Part shown: piece by piece, positions 38,636-51,098 of the stretch
Position numbering within the stretch: the stretch's first letter is position 1
Layout of the letters: the number at the start of each line of letters is the position of its first letter
Assembly: GCA_905221605.1 (NCBI GenBank)
Contig: CAJNDS010002237.1
Location: 334,001-398,000 of the forward strand
Reading direction: 5' to 3'
Length of the DNA: 64,000 nt
DNA from: Symbiodinium natans
Taxonomy: Eukaryota > Sar > Dinophyceae > Suessiales > Symbiodiniaceae
Made by a program: the position numbers and the translations under genes
Notes under the pieces: generated by a model
Database searches by the model: none
What the model was told of the DNA's origin: nothing
Seen by the model: the letters and a program-made list of their open reading frames with translations, nothing else

Positions 38636-39045
38636 GGGCCCGATTTGGCCAAATTTTGCCGGGCAAAATTTGGCCAAATCGAGCCGCGCATTTCTCATCG
38701 CGTACGACGAGCAGCCTGATTAGGCCAAATTTTGCCCGCAGACTGCCCGGCAAAATTTGGCCAAATCGAGCCGCGATAGTTTAAATAATTTCGGGCCTCC
38801 AGAAAAGCGCGGCTCGATTTGGCCAAATTTTGCCGGGCAGCCTCCGGGCAAAATTTGGCCAAATCGGGCTGCCCTTCGTATGCGATGAGAAATGCGCGGC
38901 TCGATTTGGCCAAATCTTGCCCGGAGGCTGCCCGGCAAAATTTGGCCAAATCGAGCCGCGCCTTTCTGGAGGCCCGAAATTATTTAAACTATCGCGGCTC
39001 GATTTGGCCAAATTTTGCCGGGCAGCCTCCGGGCACTTTTGGCCC
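38636..39045. repeat. Inverted-repeat cluster around TTTGGCCAAATTTTGCC
   Basis: CGATTTGGCCAAATTTTGCC and its complement alternate at least eight times, separated by short GGCAGCCTCCGG loops. A larger inversion pairs about 38758-38822 with 38942-39010 (both include GGCCTCCAGAAA or its complement). Copies recur at 39440-39490 and 63355-63495. Confidence 0.8.
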
Positions 39046-39539
39046 CCCCCCCTTTTCGGATTTAAATTATTTAAATTATTTAAATGATTTAAATTATTTA
39101 ATTCCAGGGTGGAATTAAATAATTTTAATAATTTAAAGCCCCCTTGCCCTTATTTTGCTAGCTTTCTGAAACGACAAGGACAACAACACATAGAAAGAGA
39201 GGAAAGGAATGAAACAATAGGCAGTGGAGCTCTTCAGTGTCTTTACCTATCTCTTTTCTTCTTTTTCTTTTTCATTCAATAAGGAAAAGAAGCTTCCTTT
39301 GGTGTGATTTTGAGATTTAAAAGAGAACAAGAGAAGAGAAGGGAGACCCGGGCTCGTAATTTAGTATTGAGGGGGAGGCCCGGGCTCGTGATTTAGTATC
39401 GGGGAATTTAAACAATCAATTTCATTTCAATGTCCAGGGGCCCGATTTGGCCAAATCTTGCCGGGCAAAATTTGGCCAAATCGAGCCGCGCATTTCTCAT
39501 CGCGTACGACGAGCAGCCCGATTTGGTTTTCCAGAGCGC

Positions 39540-41330
39540 CACTGCGGGCCCGGCAAATTTCGACCCGCAAAGTTGTTCCTACCCTGTCCCGTTTTGTGTG
39601 GTATTTGCAGGACTTTTCCAGGGTGCCAAGGGAATCCCGGCAAATTTTGACCGGCAAATGTTGTTCCTACCCATTCCCGTTTTGTGTGGTATTTGCATCA
39701 CTTTTCCATGGTGCCAAGGGGATCCCGGCAAATTTTGACCCGCAAAGTTGTTCCTACCCTTTCCCGTTTTGTGTGGTATTTGCATCACTTTTCCAGGGTG
39801 CCAAGGGAATCCCGGCAAATTTTGACCCGCAAAGTTGTTCCTACCCTTTCCCGTTTTGTGTGGTATTTGCAGGACTTTTCCAGGGTGCCAAGGGAATCCC
39901 GGCAAATTTTGACCGGCAAAGTTGTTCCTACCCTTTCCCGTTTTGTGTGGTATTTGCAGGACTTTTCCAGGGTGCCAAGGGAATCCCGGCAAATTTTGAC
40001 CGGCAAAGTTGTTCCTACCCGTTCCCGTTTTGTGTGGTATTTGCATCACTTTTCAAGGGTGCCAAGGGGATCCCGGCAAATTTTGACCGGCAAAGTTGTT
40101 CCTACCCTTTCCCGTTTTGTGTGGTATTTGCATCACTTTTCCCGGGTGCCAAGGGGGTCCCGGCAAATTTTGACCCGCAAAGTTGTTCCTACCCGTTCCC
40201 GTTTTGTGTGGTATTTGCATCACTTTTCCCGAGTGCCAAGGGGATCCCGGCAAATTTTGACCGGCAAAGTTGTTCCTACCCTTTCCCGTTTTGTGTGGTA
40301 TTTGCAGGACTTTTCCAGGGTGCCAAGGGAATCCCGGCAAATTTTGACCCGCAAAGTTGTTCCTACCCTTTCCCGTTTTGTGTGGTATTTGCAGGACTTT
40401 TCCAGGGTGCCAAGGGAATCCCGGCAAATTTTGACCGGCAAAGTTGTTCCTACCCTTTCCCGTTTTGTGTGGTATTTGCAGGACTTTTCCAGGGTGCCAA
40501 GGGAATCCCGGCAAATTTTGACCGGCAAAGTTGTTCCTACCCGTTCCCGTTTTGTGTGGTATTTGCATCACTTTTCCAGGGTGCCAAGGGGATCCCGGCA
40601 AATTTTGACCGGCAAAGTTGTTCCTACCCTTTCCCGTTTTGTGTGGTATTTGCATCACTTTTCCCGGGTGCCAAGGGGGTCCCGGCAAATTTTGACCCGC
40701 AAAGTTGTTCCTACCCGTTCCCGTTTTGTGTGGCATTTGCATCACTTTTCCCGAGTGCCAAGGGGATCCCGGCAAATTTTGACCGGCAAAGTTGTTCCTA
40801 CCCTTTCCCGTTTTGTGTGGTATTTGCATCACTTTTCTAGGGTGCCAAGGGAATCCCGGCAAATTTTGACCGGCAAAGTTGTTCCTACCCTTTCCCGTTT
40901 TGTGTGGTATTTGCAGGACTTTTCTAGGGTGCCAAGGGAATCCCGGCAAATTTTGACCCGCAAAGTTGTTCCTACCCTTTCCCGTTTTGTGTGGTATTTG
41001 CATCACTTTTCCGGGGTGCCAAGGGAATCCCGGCAAATTTTGACCGGCAAATGTTGTTCCTACCCTTTCCCGTTTTGTGTGGTATTTGCAGGACTTTTCC
41101 AGGGTGCCAAGGGGATCCCGGCAAATTTTGACCGGCAAAGTTGTTCCTACCCTTTCCCGTTTTGTGTGGTATTTGCAGGACTTTTCCAGGGTGCCAAGGG
41201 GATCCCGGCAAATTTTGACCGACAAAGTTGTTCCTACCCTTTCCCGTTTTGTGTGGTATTTGCATCACTTTTCCAGGGTGCCAAGGGGATCCCGGCAAGT
41301 TTTGACCGGCAAAGTTGCTCCTGCCCCAGG
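39540..41330. repeat. 87-bp satellite, ~20 copies, with 6-unit (522-bp) higher-order repeat
   Basis: Unit contains CCCGGCAAATTTTGACC, TTGTTCCTACCC and TTTTGTGTGGTATTTGCA. The diagnostic variant CCCGGGTGCCAAGGGGGTCC recurs exactly 522 bases apart (40141 and 40663), six units. Because 87 is divisible by three, stop-free frames of several hundred codons exist on both strands; they are a by-product. Confidence 0.93.
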
Positions 41331-41339
41331 CCCTCCTGG

Positions 41340-41730
41340 GCCCCAAGAAGCAATGAAACATAAGAAACAGATGAAGGATGAAGCAGATGAAGCAGATCAT
41401 GAAGATGATGAAGATGATGGAGATGATGAAGATGATGAAGATGATGAAGATGATGAAGATGATGAAAATGATGAAGATGATGAAGATGATGAAGATGATG
41501 AAGATGATGAAGATGATGATGATGATGCTGATTGGGATCATTGATGTCAAGGATGCACATGAAACATATTGGAACAACCGTGGAGATGAGAGAGATGATG
41601 GGGATGATGAAAAAAGATGATGAAGATGATGAAGATGATGATGATAGATGATGAAGATGATGACGATAATGAAGATGATGATGATGATGCGGATGAGGAT
41701 GAGGATGATGATGATGAAGCTGATTGAGGG
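41340..41730. repeat. (GAT/GAA)n microsatellite
   Basis: GATGATGAA-type trinucleotide repeats with a short unique spacer near 41530-41600. Confidence 0.95.
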
Positions 41731-41739
41731 GGCCCTCCC

Positions 41740-44490
41740 GCAGGAGGAATTAAATAATTTAAATATGAAGGCCCCGATTTAAATATGAATATTTAATTCG
41801 GGGCCTTCATATTTAAATTATTTAATTCCTCCTGCGGGAGGAAGCCCGGCCCCCCCCCTCCAGGATTTAAATTATTTAAATTATTTAAATTATTTAATTC
41901 CCGGGCCCGATTTACATAATTTAAATATGAAGCTCCCGAATTAAATATTCATATTTAAATCGTGGCCTTCATATTTAAATTATTTAAATCGGGCCCGGGA
42001 ATTAAATAATTTAAATAATTTAAATAATTTAAATCCTGGAGGGGGGGGGGCGGGCCTCCTCCCCCAGGAGGAATTAAATAATTTAAATATGAAGGCCTCG
42101 ATTTAAATATGAATATTTAATTCGGTGCCTTCATATTTAAATTATTTAATTCCTCCTGCAAAAGGAGGCCCGGCCCCCCGCCCCCCTCCCGGATTTAAAT
42201 TATTTAAATTATTTAAATTATTTAAATTAGTTAAATTATTTAATTCCCGGGCCCGAATTAAATAATTTAAATATGAAGCTCCCGAATTAAATATTCATAT
42301 TTAAACCGTGGCCTTCATATTTAAATTATTTAAATCGGGCCCGGGAATTAAATAATTTAAATAATTCAAATAAATTAAATAATTTAAATCCTGGAGGGGA
42401 TCTCCTCCCCCAGGAGGAATTAAAAAATTTAAATATGAAGGCCTCGATTTAAATATGAATATTTAATTCGGGGCCTTCATATTTAAATAATTTGATTCCT
42501 CCTGCGGGAGGAGGCCCGCCCCCCCCCCCCTCCAGGATTTAAATTATTTAAATTATTTAATTCCCGGGCCCGAATTAAATAATGTAAATATGAAGCTCCC
42601 GAATTAAATATTCATATTTAATTCGGGAGCTTCATATTTAAATTATTTAAATCGGGCCCGGGAATTAAATAATTTAAATAATTTAAATAATTTAAATAAT
42701 TTAAATAATTTAAATCCTGGAGGGGGGGGGGGCGGGCCTCCTCCCCCAGGAGGAATTAAATAATTTAAATATGAAGGCCTCGATTTAAATATGAATATTT
42801 AATTCGGGGCCTTCATATTTGAATTATTTAAATCCTCCTGCAAAAGGAGGCCCGCCCCCCCCCCCTCCGGATTTTATAATTATTTGAAATTATGTAAATT
42901 ATGTAAATATTTTAATTCCCGGGCCGATTTAAATAATTTTTTTTTCTTTTTTTTTTTTTTTTTTTTATTTTTAAATATGAAGCCACGATTAATATGATAT
43001 TTTAATTCGGGAGCTTTCATCTTTAAATTATTTTAAATCGGGCCCCGGGAAAAATTAATAATTTAATAATTTAAATTAATTTAAATCTGGAGGGGGGGGG
43101 GGGGCCGCGGCCTCCTCCAGCAGGAGGAATTAAATAATTGAAATACGAAGGCGCCAAATTAAAATTATTAATAGGTTAATTCGGGCTTTAATATTTAAAA
43201 TATTTAAGTCTTCTGGCGGGAGGAGGCCCGCCCCCACCCCTCCAGGATTTAAATTATTTAAATTTAAATTTTTTAAATTATTTAAATTATTTAATTCCCG
43301 GGCCCGATTTAAATAATTTAAATATGAAGCTCCCGAATTAAATATTCATATTTAAATCGTGGCCTTCATAGTTAAATTATTTAAGTCGGGCCCGGGAATT
43401 AAATAAATTAAATCATTTAAATAATTTAAATAATTTAAATCCTGGAGGGGGGGGGGGCCGGGCCTCCTCCCGCAGGAGAATTAAATAATTTAAATATGAA
43501 GGCCCCGAATTAAATATTAATATTTAATTCGGGGCCTTCATATTTAAATTATTTAATTCCTCCTGCGGGAGGAGGCCCGGCCCCCCCTCCCTCCAGGATT
43601 TAAAATATTTAAATTATTTAAATTATGTAAATTTTTTGAATTATTTAAATTATTTAATTCCCGGGCCCGATTTAAATAATTTAAATATGAAGGCCACGAT
43701 TTAAATATGAATATTTAATTCGGGAGCTTCATATTTAAATTATTTAAATCGGGCCCGGGAATTAAATAATGTAAATAATTTAAATAATTTAAATAATTTA
43801 AATAATTTAAATCCTGGAGGGGGGGGGGCCGGGCCTCCTCCCGCAGGAGGAATTAAATAATTTAAATATGAAGGCCCCGAATTAAATATTAATATTTAAT
43901 TCGGGGCTTTCATATTTAAATTATTTAATTCTTCCTGCGGGAGGAGGCCCGGCCCACTTTCAGGATTTAAATTATTTAAATTATTTAATTCCCGGGCCCG
44001 AATTAAATATTTTAAATATGAAGCTCCCGAATTAAACATTCATATTTAAATCGTGGCCTTCATATTTAAATTATTTAAATCGGGCCCGGGAATTAAATAA
44101 TTTAAATAATTTAAACAATTAAAATATTTTAAATCCTGGAGGGGGGGGGGGGGGGGCCTACTCCCGCAGCGGGCCTCCTCCCGCAGGAAGAATTAAATAA
44201 TTTAAATATGAAGGCTCCGAATTAAATATTAACCGCAGGAAGAATTAAATACTTTAAATATGAAGGCTCCGAATTAAATATTAATATTTAATTCGGGGCC
44301 TTCATATTTAAATTATTTAATTCCTCCTGCGGGAGGAGGCCCGCCCCCCCCCCTCCAGGATTTAAATTATTTAAATTATTTAAATTATTTAAATTATTTA
44401 ATTCCCGGGCCCGAATTAAATAATTTAAATATGAAGCTCCAGAATTAAATATTCATATTTAAATCGGGGCCTTCATATTTAATTCAGGCC
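41740..44490. repeat. Array of nested AT-rich palindromes
   Basis: Two long palindromes alternate about seven times. One has arms AGGAGGAATTAAATAATTTA...GGCC around ATTAATAT-type centres. The other has arms CCCGGGCCCGATTTAAATAA around ATTCATATTT centres. G- or C-runs (CCTGGAGGGGGGG) lie between. The most perfect copies are near 43480-43570 and 43845-43940; 42890-43210 is decayed. Confidence 0.92.
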
Positions 44491-44511
44491 TGGGACCCCC
44501 CCTAGGACCTA

Positions 44512-44614
44512 AAATAGGGTCTATTTGGAAGTTGGCTCTTGTAAATAAGTATACGTTTTGGGGCCTTTTTTCCTCTTGTGAACACGAGTGCCAGCTTCCA
44601 AATAAACCCTATTT
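44512..44614. mobile_element. MITE-like inverted pair AAATAGGGTNTATTTGGAAG
   Basis: AAATAGGGTCTATTTGGAAG at the left and its complement CTTCCAAATAAACCCTATTT at the right, with about 60 bases between. Single copies of one arm, each next to a G or C run, lie at 35564, 54554, 59550 and 63750. Confidence 0.55.
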
Positions 44615-44625
44615 AAGCTGCACAC

Positions 44626-44760
44626 GGGGGGGGGGGGGGGGGGGGTGGGGGGGGTGGGGGGGGGTGGGGGGGGGGTGGGGGGGGGGGTGGGGGGGGGTGG
44701 GGGGGGGGGGGGGGTGGGGGGGGGTGGGGGGGGCTGGGGGTGGGGGGGGGAAGGGCGGAG
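44626..44760. repeat. G-run array (GGGGGGGGT-type)
   Basis: Runs of 7-19 G separated by single T. Strong G-quadruplex potential. Poly-Pro/poly-Gly frames are artefacts. Confidence 0.95.
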
Positions 44761-44879
44761 CAAGCGGAGCGGGCGGAGCGGGCGGAGGGGGCGGGCATGG
44801 ACTGGAGCCGATTTGATCGAGTCTAGAGAGGCAAAGGGCCAAGGCCCGTAAAACTGTGGGACTGAGCCAGAGGGACAGG

Positions 44880-45540
44880 GTCAGGGGACCATCAAGGGCA
44901 TGGAGCTGGCCAGGGGGGGGGGTTGGGGGGACGGTGATGGTCAGGGAAGTCAGGGGGCGATGGGGAGGGTGGGCGGAGCGGGCGGGAAGGGCGGAGCCCT
45001 TTGAAGTCAGTCAGCTGATCGGGTCTGCCAGAGGCCCGTACCAGGTGGCCAGGAGCCACTGGGCATAGGGGGGGGAGGGTGGGGGATTGGGGAGTTGGGG
45101 GGTGGAAGGCAGTGGGGGAGCGGTCAGGGCGGGTGTGGATTGGCCCTGAAACAGCAGAGATCGGTGAGGGGCGGAGGAGTGGGGAGAGGGTAGGCCTGCA
45201 TGGGGAAGGGGGTGGGGGGGGGGGGCGTGGGGTAGGGAGGGCGGGGGACAGAGATGGGGAAGGGGAGCGGTCCGGAGGCGGGAGCAAGGGGGAGGGGAGC
45301 GGGATGGGGGTGGAGTGGAATGGTTGGGAAGGGGAAGGGTGGTGGGGAGCGGGGGGGGTAGGGGAGGAGGATGGAGTGGAATGGTTGGGTTGGGAAGGGG
45401 AAGGGTAGTGGGAGGGGGGGCAGGGGAAGGGGTTGGTGGTGGGAGGTTAGGGGCGGAAGGCAAGGCCAAGTGGAGAGGTGGAGTGGAATGGTTGGGAAGG
45501 GGAAGGGGGAAGAGGTTGCGGTGAGGGCAGGGAGGGTCTT
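44880..45540. repeat. G-rich purine tract
   Basis: GGGGAAGGGGAAGGGTGG-like and GGAATGGTTGGGAAGG modules repeated about three times (45317, 45378, 45487). No gene supported. Confidence 0.8.
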
Positions 45541-46860
45541 CACTGACGCCGCCCCGCTGTTGCTGGGGTCGGCGGATATATATAGTACCCGCCCCGAAAG
45601 ACCATTTCGTCTAGGGCCGCACGGTCTCAATGTTTGTCCTCTCATGATACAAAAACCTCAAAATCTCAAAAAACATCCATGTTTGGGCCGGAAAACCGAA
45701 GATTGAAGAAATGAGATCCCCAGAAAAGCTTTTGCAGGATCTTCGATTTGGGGACCCAACAAAAATTTAAAAACCTCAAAAAAATCAAATTTGAAATTTC
45801 CCCCATCCTTAAACTGAAGATTCTAGGAAAACTTTTCCGAGGGATCTTCAATTCTTCCCCTCCCTCCCTCCCTCCCTCCCGCTCCTCTCCGCTCCGCTCC
45901 GCTGCGTTCTCTGGTTATTTGTTTTTTAACGGGCTTGTTCAAGGCTTGTCTTGAAAACTTTATCGGTTGAGGGAGTAGGGTTTGAAAGAGAAGGCAGGGT
46001 TTAAGGCTTTACTCCCCAAGCCTTGGAGCCTATAGGGTTTAGGCTTAACCCTTCACCTTTTAAGCCCTATGGTGAAGGTTTAAAGGTTTAGGGGTTTAAG
46101 ATTTAGGCATTTAAAGCTAACCAGCAAATAGACCTACACCCTTAACCTTAAAGCCCTAGGGTTAAGGGGATTAAGGCTTAAAGCTTCAGGGTTTGAGATT
46201 TAAGCATTTAAACCTGAGGCCACAGAGTTTAAACCTTAAGGGTTTAAGGCTTAGGCATTTAGGCCTTGACCATCCTTTAGGATTTAGGGAAAACTTCCGA
46301 TCTTTAAATAGATGGCGCTACATTCTAAAGAGCGGGATCACCTATTGGTTTAGGATTTGACTACGCCTCGGGGGTGCACTTATACGCTCCTCTTTAAGAT
46401 TAGAGATTTAGGACTAAGATTTTGGATCCTCCCGCTTTAGGGCCTGTCCAACTTAATTATGGAATATAGTGAGAGGTGAGAGCCACCCACTTCATGGTTC
46501 ACGCAATAGGATTTGGGGAATAAGAGTACGGCAATATGATTTAGGGAACAAGATTTAGGGGCCCTGCTCTCTTTAGGACTTAAGATGAAAAGGGCTTTGG
46601 GTTCAGGGACCTTCTCTTTAGGGTTTAGGGAATAAGTTTAGGGAGTAAAATTCAAGGAATAAGATTTAGGGATCCCGCTCTTAGGATGTAGCGAAAATAA
46701 GGGTATAAGATTTAGGGATCCCCTTCTGTAGGATTTTGCAGCAAGATCTAGGGAACAGGGCGAGGTTCTATGAGAATTTTAGGGGCTCTCCTAGGACCTC
46801 TCCTCTGCAGGATATGTGGAAAATTTCCCGGCGTTCAGTTTGGTGTGAAAAGCATGGATC
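45541..46860. other. Low-complexity transition with TTTAGG-like remnants
   Basis: GATTTAGGGA and AAGGTTTAGGGGTTT motifs recur between 45960 and 46750, more diverged than in the left half. No exon island with paired splice sites was seen. Confidence 0.5.
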
Positions 46861-46863
46861 CAT

Positions 46864-46925
46864 GAGGGGGGGGGGGGGGGGTAGCATATATATATATATA
46901 CATGTGGATACATATATATGCATAT
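46864..46925. repeat. G run followed by (TA)n
   Basis: G run of about 17 then a TATATATA tract. Confidence 0.9.
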
Positions 46926-47259
46926 GCGTGTACCCGATCTTGGCACGGCCTTTCCTGGTGTCCCCCGCTCAACGTCAGAGTACATTCATGTGACCGTCAA
47001 GTGTGTATTGTGGGCGCACGGTAGGGGGCACAAGCTTGGGGGCACAAGTATGACGACTGCCCAATTTCCCAGCGTGCCCTTGTCGCGGTTGACAGCCAAT
47101 GCCTGCTGAACAAACCTCTGCTGCCCAAGGCGACTAGTCTAAGGGCTTATTAGGGCTTTCGTCCTCTTTATTCTCATCGCTACGTGCTGCTGCTTGCTGA
47201 GTTATGAGATGGGCCAGGGGCCAAACTTTGTCAGGTCCTGTCAAGGGCCCGGGCTACAG

Positions 47260-47358
47260 CCAATGCCCTCGCACGCTTTGGCGTCGATGCTGACGACCAC
47301 GAGGAGGAGGGCGAGGAGGGCGAGGTGGCGAAGGCGGAGGCCATGAGAAGAGCGAGAT
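47260..47358 (+). CDS. e53: putative acidic exon
   Basis: After CCCGGGCTACAG. Reads ANALARFGVDADDHEEEGEE then GEVAKAEAMRRAR; donor GTACGT. Composition matches the exons of the left half, but no telomere-type repeat flanks it. Isolated. Confidence 0.5.
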
Positions 47359-47359
47359 G

Positions 47360-50300
47360 TACGTTGAATCACGTTGAAAAGAGACAGAAACAGGTGTTTT
47401 TGCTTTAGATGTTGTTGACCTCGCCATTTTTTTGTCAGAACTTAAGAGCTGATGGTAACGTTGAACGAGTTCAACAGGGGATGTGCAAGTCTCTGTGACA
47501 GGATACTGTTAGGCATCAGGAGATGCAAATCAAGATGCAAGAAAAGAGACACAAGGAGTATGGAAAGTCAAGAACAACCATTTAAGATTTAGGAATCCCG
47601 CAAATCCAGCGAATGGCACGGCAATCATACGATTTACGGCAAAGATGCTGAATATCGGTTAAGAATAGGAATCACAAGCACCACACAGGTCGGCATCGGT
47701 GTCCAATAATGTGCCACTTATTCTCAATCAAAGTGACAGGAAGCATGCTGCAAAGTAGTTCTTCACATCTTAAGCGTTTGCATTTTCAGTAAACGAACAA
47801 GTGAGGCCGACGATTCATCAAGTGGTCGCTTGTCTACAGGGGCGGAATTCTGTTCTAGGAAGCGATGTTCTTCGTTCATGTCCTTTAGTCTGAATAACAT
47901 GAAAAGCGCTGAAGCATTGCATCGTGTTATCGGTGCCAAGGCATGATACTTCTGCTTTGATAGAACGCAGGAGATGGCGTTGTATCTTCCACGGGTGAAC
48001 AGCACATGTAAGATACTGGAGGATCTCACGACTGTCGGGTCATGCAATATGCATGCCCCGTCTGGAGCATTCGCGCAAGAGATCCGAAGCCTGTTTAGAG
48101 CTCAAGGGGACTGCTTTTCAAGTACATTTCGCGCTGTTTGTGCCTTGGGGCCTTGGGGCAGGGTATAGCATTGAGGGGATTGTTCGAATCTAGCGGTACC
48201 GAAAATGTTGGGAAATGTCATTTCACAGACTCCGTGAATCTGAATCTCGAGGTGGCACTCTCTGAATCAAAGGGTAGAGAACTGAAGAGGCGGAGAGGAG
48301 GCAGGTGAGGGCAGGTGAGGGCAGACAAGCGCGAGCCCGTGAACCGCGAGCCCGTGAACCTCTTTGTGAAATTTGTGTTCTGAGCAGGCTGCAACGGCGG
48401 AGCCTCTTGCACCACAGGGCTTTTCAAAGTTCGGTGGCTCGGCAGAAAGTCCCAAAGCAGCGTGGACTTGTTGAAAACGTCTTCGCAATTAGGAGACGCG
48501 CTGTGCCCTGAGGCTGGGTAGGCGGCATCCGCCAGAGCCCGAGAGGGAAAATCTCCGGGTTCGCCTCAATATTCTTTGCAGATGTTTCACCCCAATTGGT
48601 TAGATGAGTTTTTTTAGTCGCAACTGCACCTGTTCAAAGCACTTTGTCTCCTGTAGGTTGCAAGTGGCGTGGCGGAGTCTTGGCGGGGGGGAGAAGGGTT
48701 CTCTTGTATGACTCCACGTGACTCCTCTCATTGTTTGGGAGGCAAACAACGGGTGCATCTACTGTGTGCCCGATTGCGCCAGTGAGGCCAGAGCACTGAG
48801 ACACGCAACCCACGCGACGCATGCCGCAATCGAGAGCAGCGATAAAGGGAACATGAAGGAGTTGAAAAGTTGGCAGAGGGGATCGACAAGAGAAAAGAGA
48901 ATCGAGAGAGAGAAACAGATCAACGGACTACCCGTCTTGTGGTGGCGGGCATGAACATCCCTGCTGTTTCCTGGTGCATAGCTCACATCCCCATAAGGGG
49001 GCGCAGAGGGCGGAGTGGGTTATATGGCCTTCTGGCGCCCACCCCCCCACTGTTCAAAGAAGCTGGAACCACCTCCCTCAGATATCGTAGGAGGGTGGAG
49101 ACGAGCAGGAGGTCGGACTCGCGCGCCCTGCGGGGCGGCTCCCCCTCGAGGGGGCCTAGCGTGTGGCGAGAGGGAGGGGGAGACAACAAAATGAATGCCG
49201 CGGCCAACAGAAACGGTGTCGGAAGGAAGCAAGTTGCGTTTTCTGAGCAATCTGTGCGTCTTGATATGTGCTTCGGCTGTTTTGCAACCTTAGGATCCTT
49301 TGGGTTGAAGCCCTCAAAGTCTTATCAGGGAGTGTCCATGGCGCTTTGTTTGGAAGGTCGCTCGGTTGACAACTTGACAACTTGACAGCTTGGCAACTTG
49401 ACAGCTCGACAACTCTCCTTTAGCTCCCCACTCACAGCCTTCGTCCTCCCTTCAGGCCTGGGCCTCTCGGCTTAGAACAACTTCTACTAGACCCCATGCA
49501 GCCCATGCAGGTGCTATGCATCCGCCCGGAGTCACAGGAGAGCTGCGAGCACACTGTGCACGACAGCTTATATAGCCATTATTGGCTATTGTAGCAGCTT
49601 AGCATCGTTCAGAAGGTTGGCACTCACTTGTCGGCACAGCACGCTTCAGCACTTCAATGAATTCTGTGCTTTCATGTGAGAGAGACATCTGTGAAACGCA
49701 GGACATCGTGCTTTTCGGGGAGGCGACGCAAGGTAATGAGGTCATGCAGCAGTTGCTGATCTCATCAGATGTTTGTCACCGAATTCGTCTCACAGGTCAG
49801 CACATGGAAAGTACGGCTGAAGGTTTTGTGAACAATTTGCTTTTGTATTCTTTCAAGAGGCAGCATCGGGCTGAGGGGGAGCGTTGAAAAGGCACGAACA
49901 CACCAGAAGAAGATTAACCATTTCGACAATCACCCACCTTGTCCCTGAACCCAACAGTACAGATTTACAGTTGTTGGGAAGGGAGCTCAATACGAGCGCA
50001 TTCGGTACAGTTCTCCTTGTCCGGCTTAGGGAGACAAGCATTACGGGTACAGTTGCCACTTGAGCCTACTTGGCTGGCCTTTATCACAATGGCGGTACAG
50101 TTGTTTCCCTGTAGGAACCGTCGACTGAATGTTGTACTCCGCCCTGGGCACGCTGAAGTCGTGCTGAGCACAGAACAAGCTCGGAGGTGGGCGCTGCCCG
50201 CTGGAAGTGGCGAGGGGGCATCCTAGCAGCCGGCTCAGAGGGTAAGGGCGTACATGAGGGCGTAGATGGTGTACCCCATGGTGTACCCCATGGTGTACCC

Positions 50301-50710
50301 CATGGGGTACCCCCCCCCCCCCCCCAACAACCTGCTCAGGGCCCCAACAAGATGGTGCTTCTTGAACGGTAAGCCCATGTTAGCCACATCCCGGCAGAAC
50401 GCCCGCATCTTCGGAATTGAACATTCTTGTTTGGCAAACATGCAAGAGCCCACGATGAAAAGTTTGAGACATTTTTGAGACTCACAAAGCGAAACAAAGT
50501 GAATTCAAGGCACGGGATGGCAAAGTCTACTGTGCGCCCGGGACTTGGGGATGCGTGTCTTGCGACAGCCTTGAATGGTGTTGAATGTTCAACGCACACG
50601 ACACGCGAGATCTGCGAGTTTTTTTTTGCGTTGCACGTTGCTCTGGTGCTGTTGCTCTCTTGTGTTCTTTCCGTCTTTCTCTTTTTTCTCTTTTCTCCGT
50701 TTTGGCCCAG
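47360..50710. other. Single-copy sequence without a firm gene
   Basis: Short open frames only. Near 48740-48930 one + frame has an NNGCIYCVPDC start and a Lys/Arg/Glu-rich end, but no clear splice sites. (ACTTGACA)n-like repeats at 49368-49415. Confidence 0.45.
50268..50312. repeat. 12-bp tandem repeat GTGTACCCCATG
   Basis: About 3.5 copies followed by a C run of about 14; CCATGG and GTAC make it partly self-complementary. Confidence 0.85.
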
Positions 50711-51098
50711 GCCCTATGAGCCCCATGAGACGAGTTTGGTCATCGACCCCGCGACGCTGAAGGCTGCACCGGGCCCTCCCTTCAGTCGTGGCCAGGCGCA
50801 TTTGGAGAGAGAGGGAGAGAGAGAGAGGGAGAGAGAGCAAGCAAGAGATAGAGTCACTGAAAGGCAATCCGGTCCCGAAGTAGGCCCCAAAACGAGATCC
50901 TGCAATGGCGACCCCGAAGCCCCTACTCAACAGACGCAAGGATACACGAGCCGACCCAAAACTTTGCTGAAACGTGCGGCAGCTGCCGATCGATGGTGGG
51001 CGCTCTTAGCCAGGACCAAATGCCTGGCTTTGTGGAGACCGGCCAAGGCCCGCCGAATTTATGAGCAGATCAACACATGCCAACAAATTCTTGCTTAG
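50711..51098 (+). CDS. e54: putative long terminal exon, unknown protein
   Basis: Preceded by a strong pyrimidine tract (TTTTTTCTCTTTTCTCCG, then TTTTGGCCCAG). The frame opens PYEPHETSLVIDPATLKAAP, passes through a GAGAGA microsatellite coding REGEREREREQ, then continues with TLLKRAAAADRWWALLARTK and ARRIYEQINTCQQILA to TAG. The end is clear. The upstream exons were not found, although the frame also stays open upstream to 50427. Family not recognised. Confidence 0.5.

Noticed and set aside
39458-41363. Overlapping open frames of 390-560 codons on both strands
   Set aside because: Produced by an 87-bp satellite whose length is a multiple of three; several frames are open at once and unit changes are not frame-aware.
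44521-45700. Poly-proline and poly-glycine frames
   Set aside because: Translation of G runs and G-rich purine tract.
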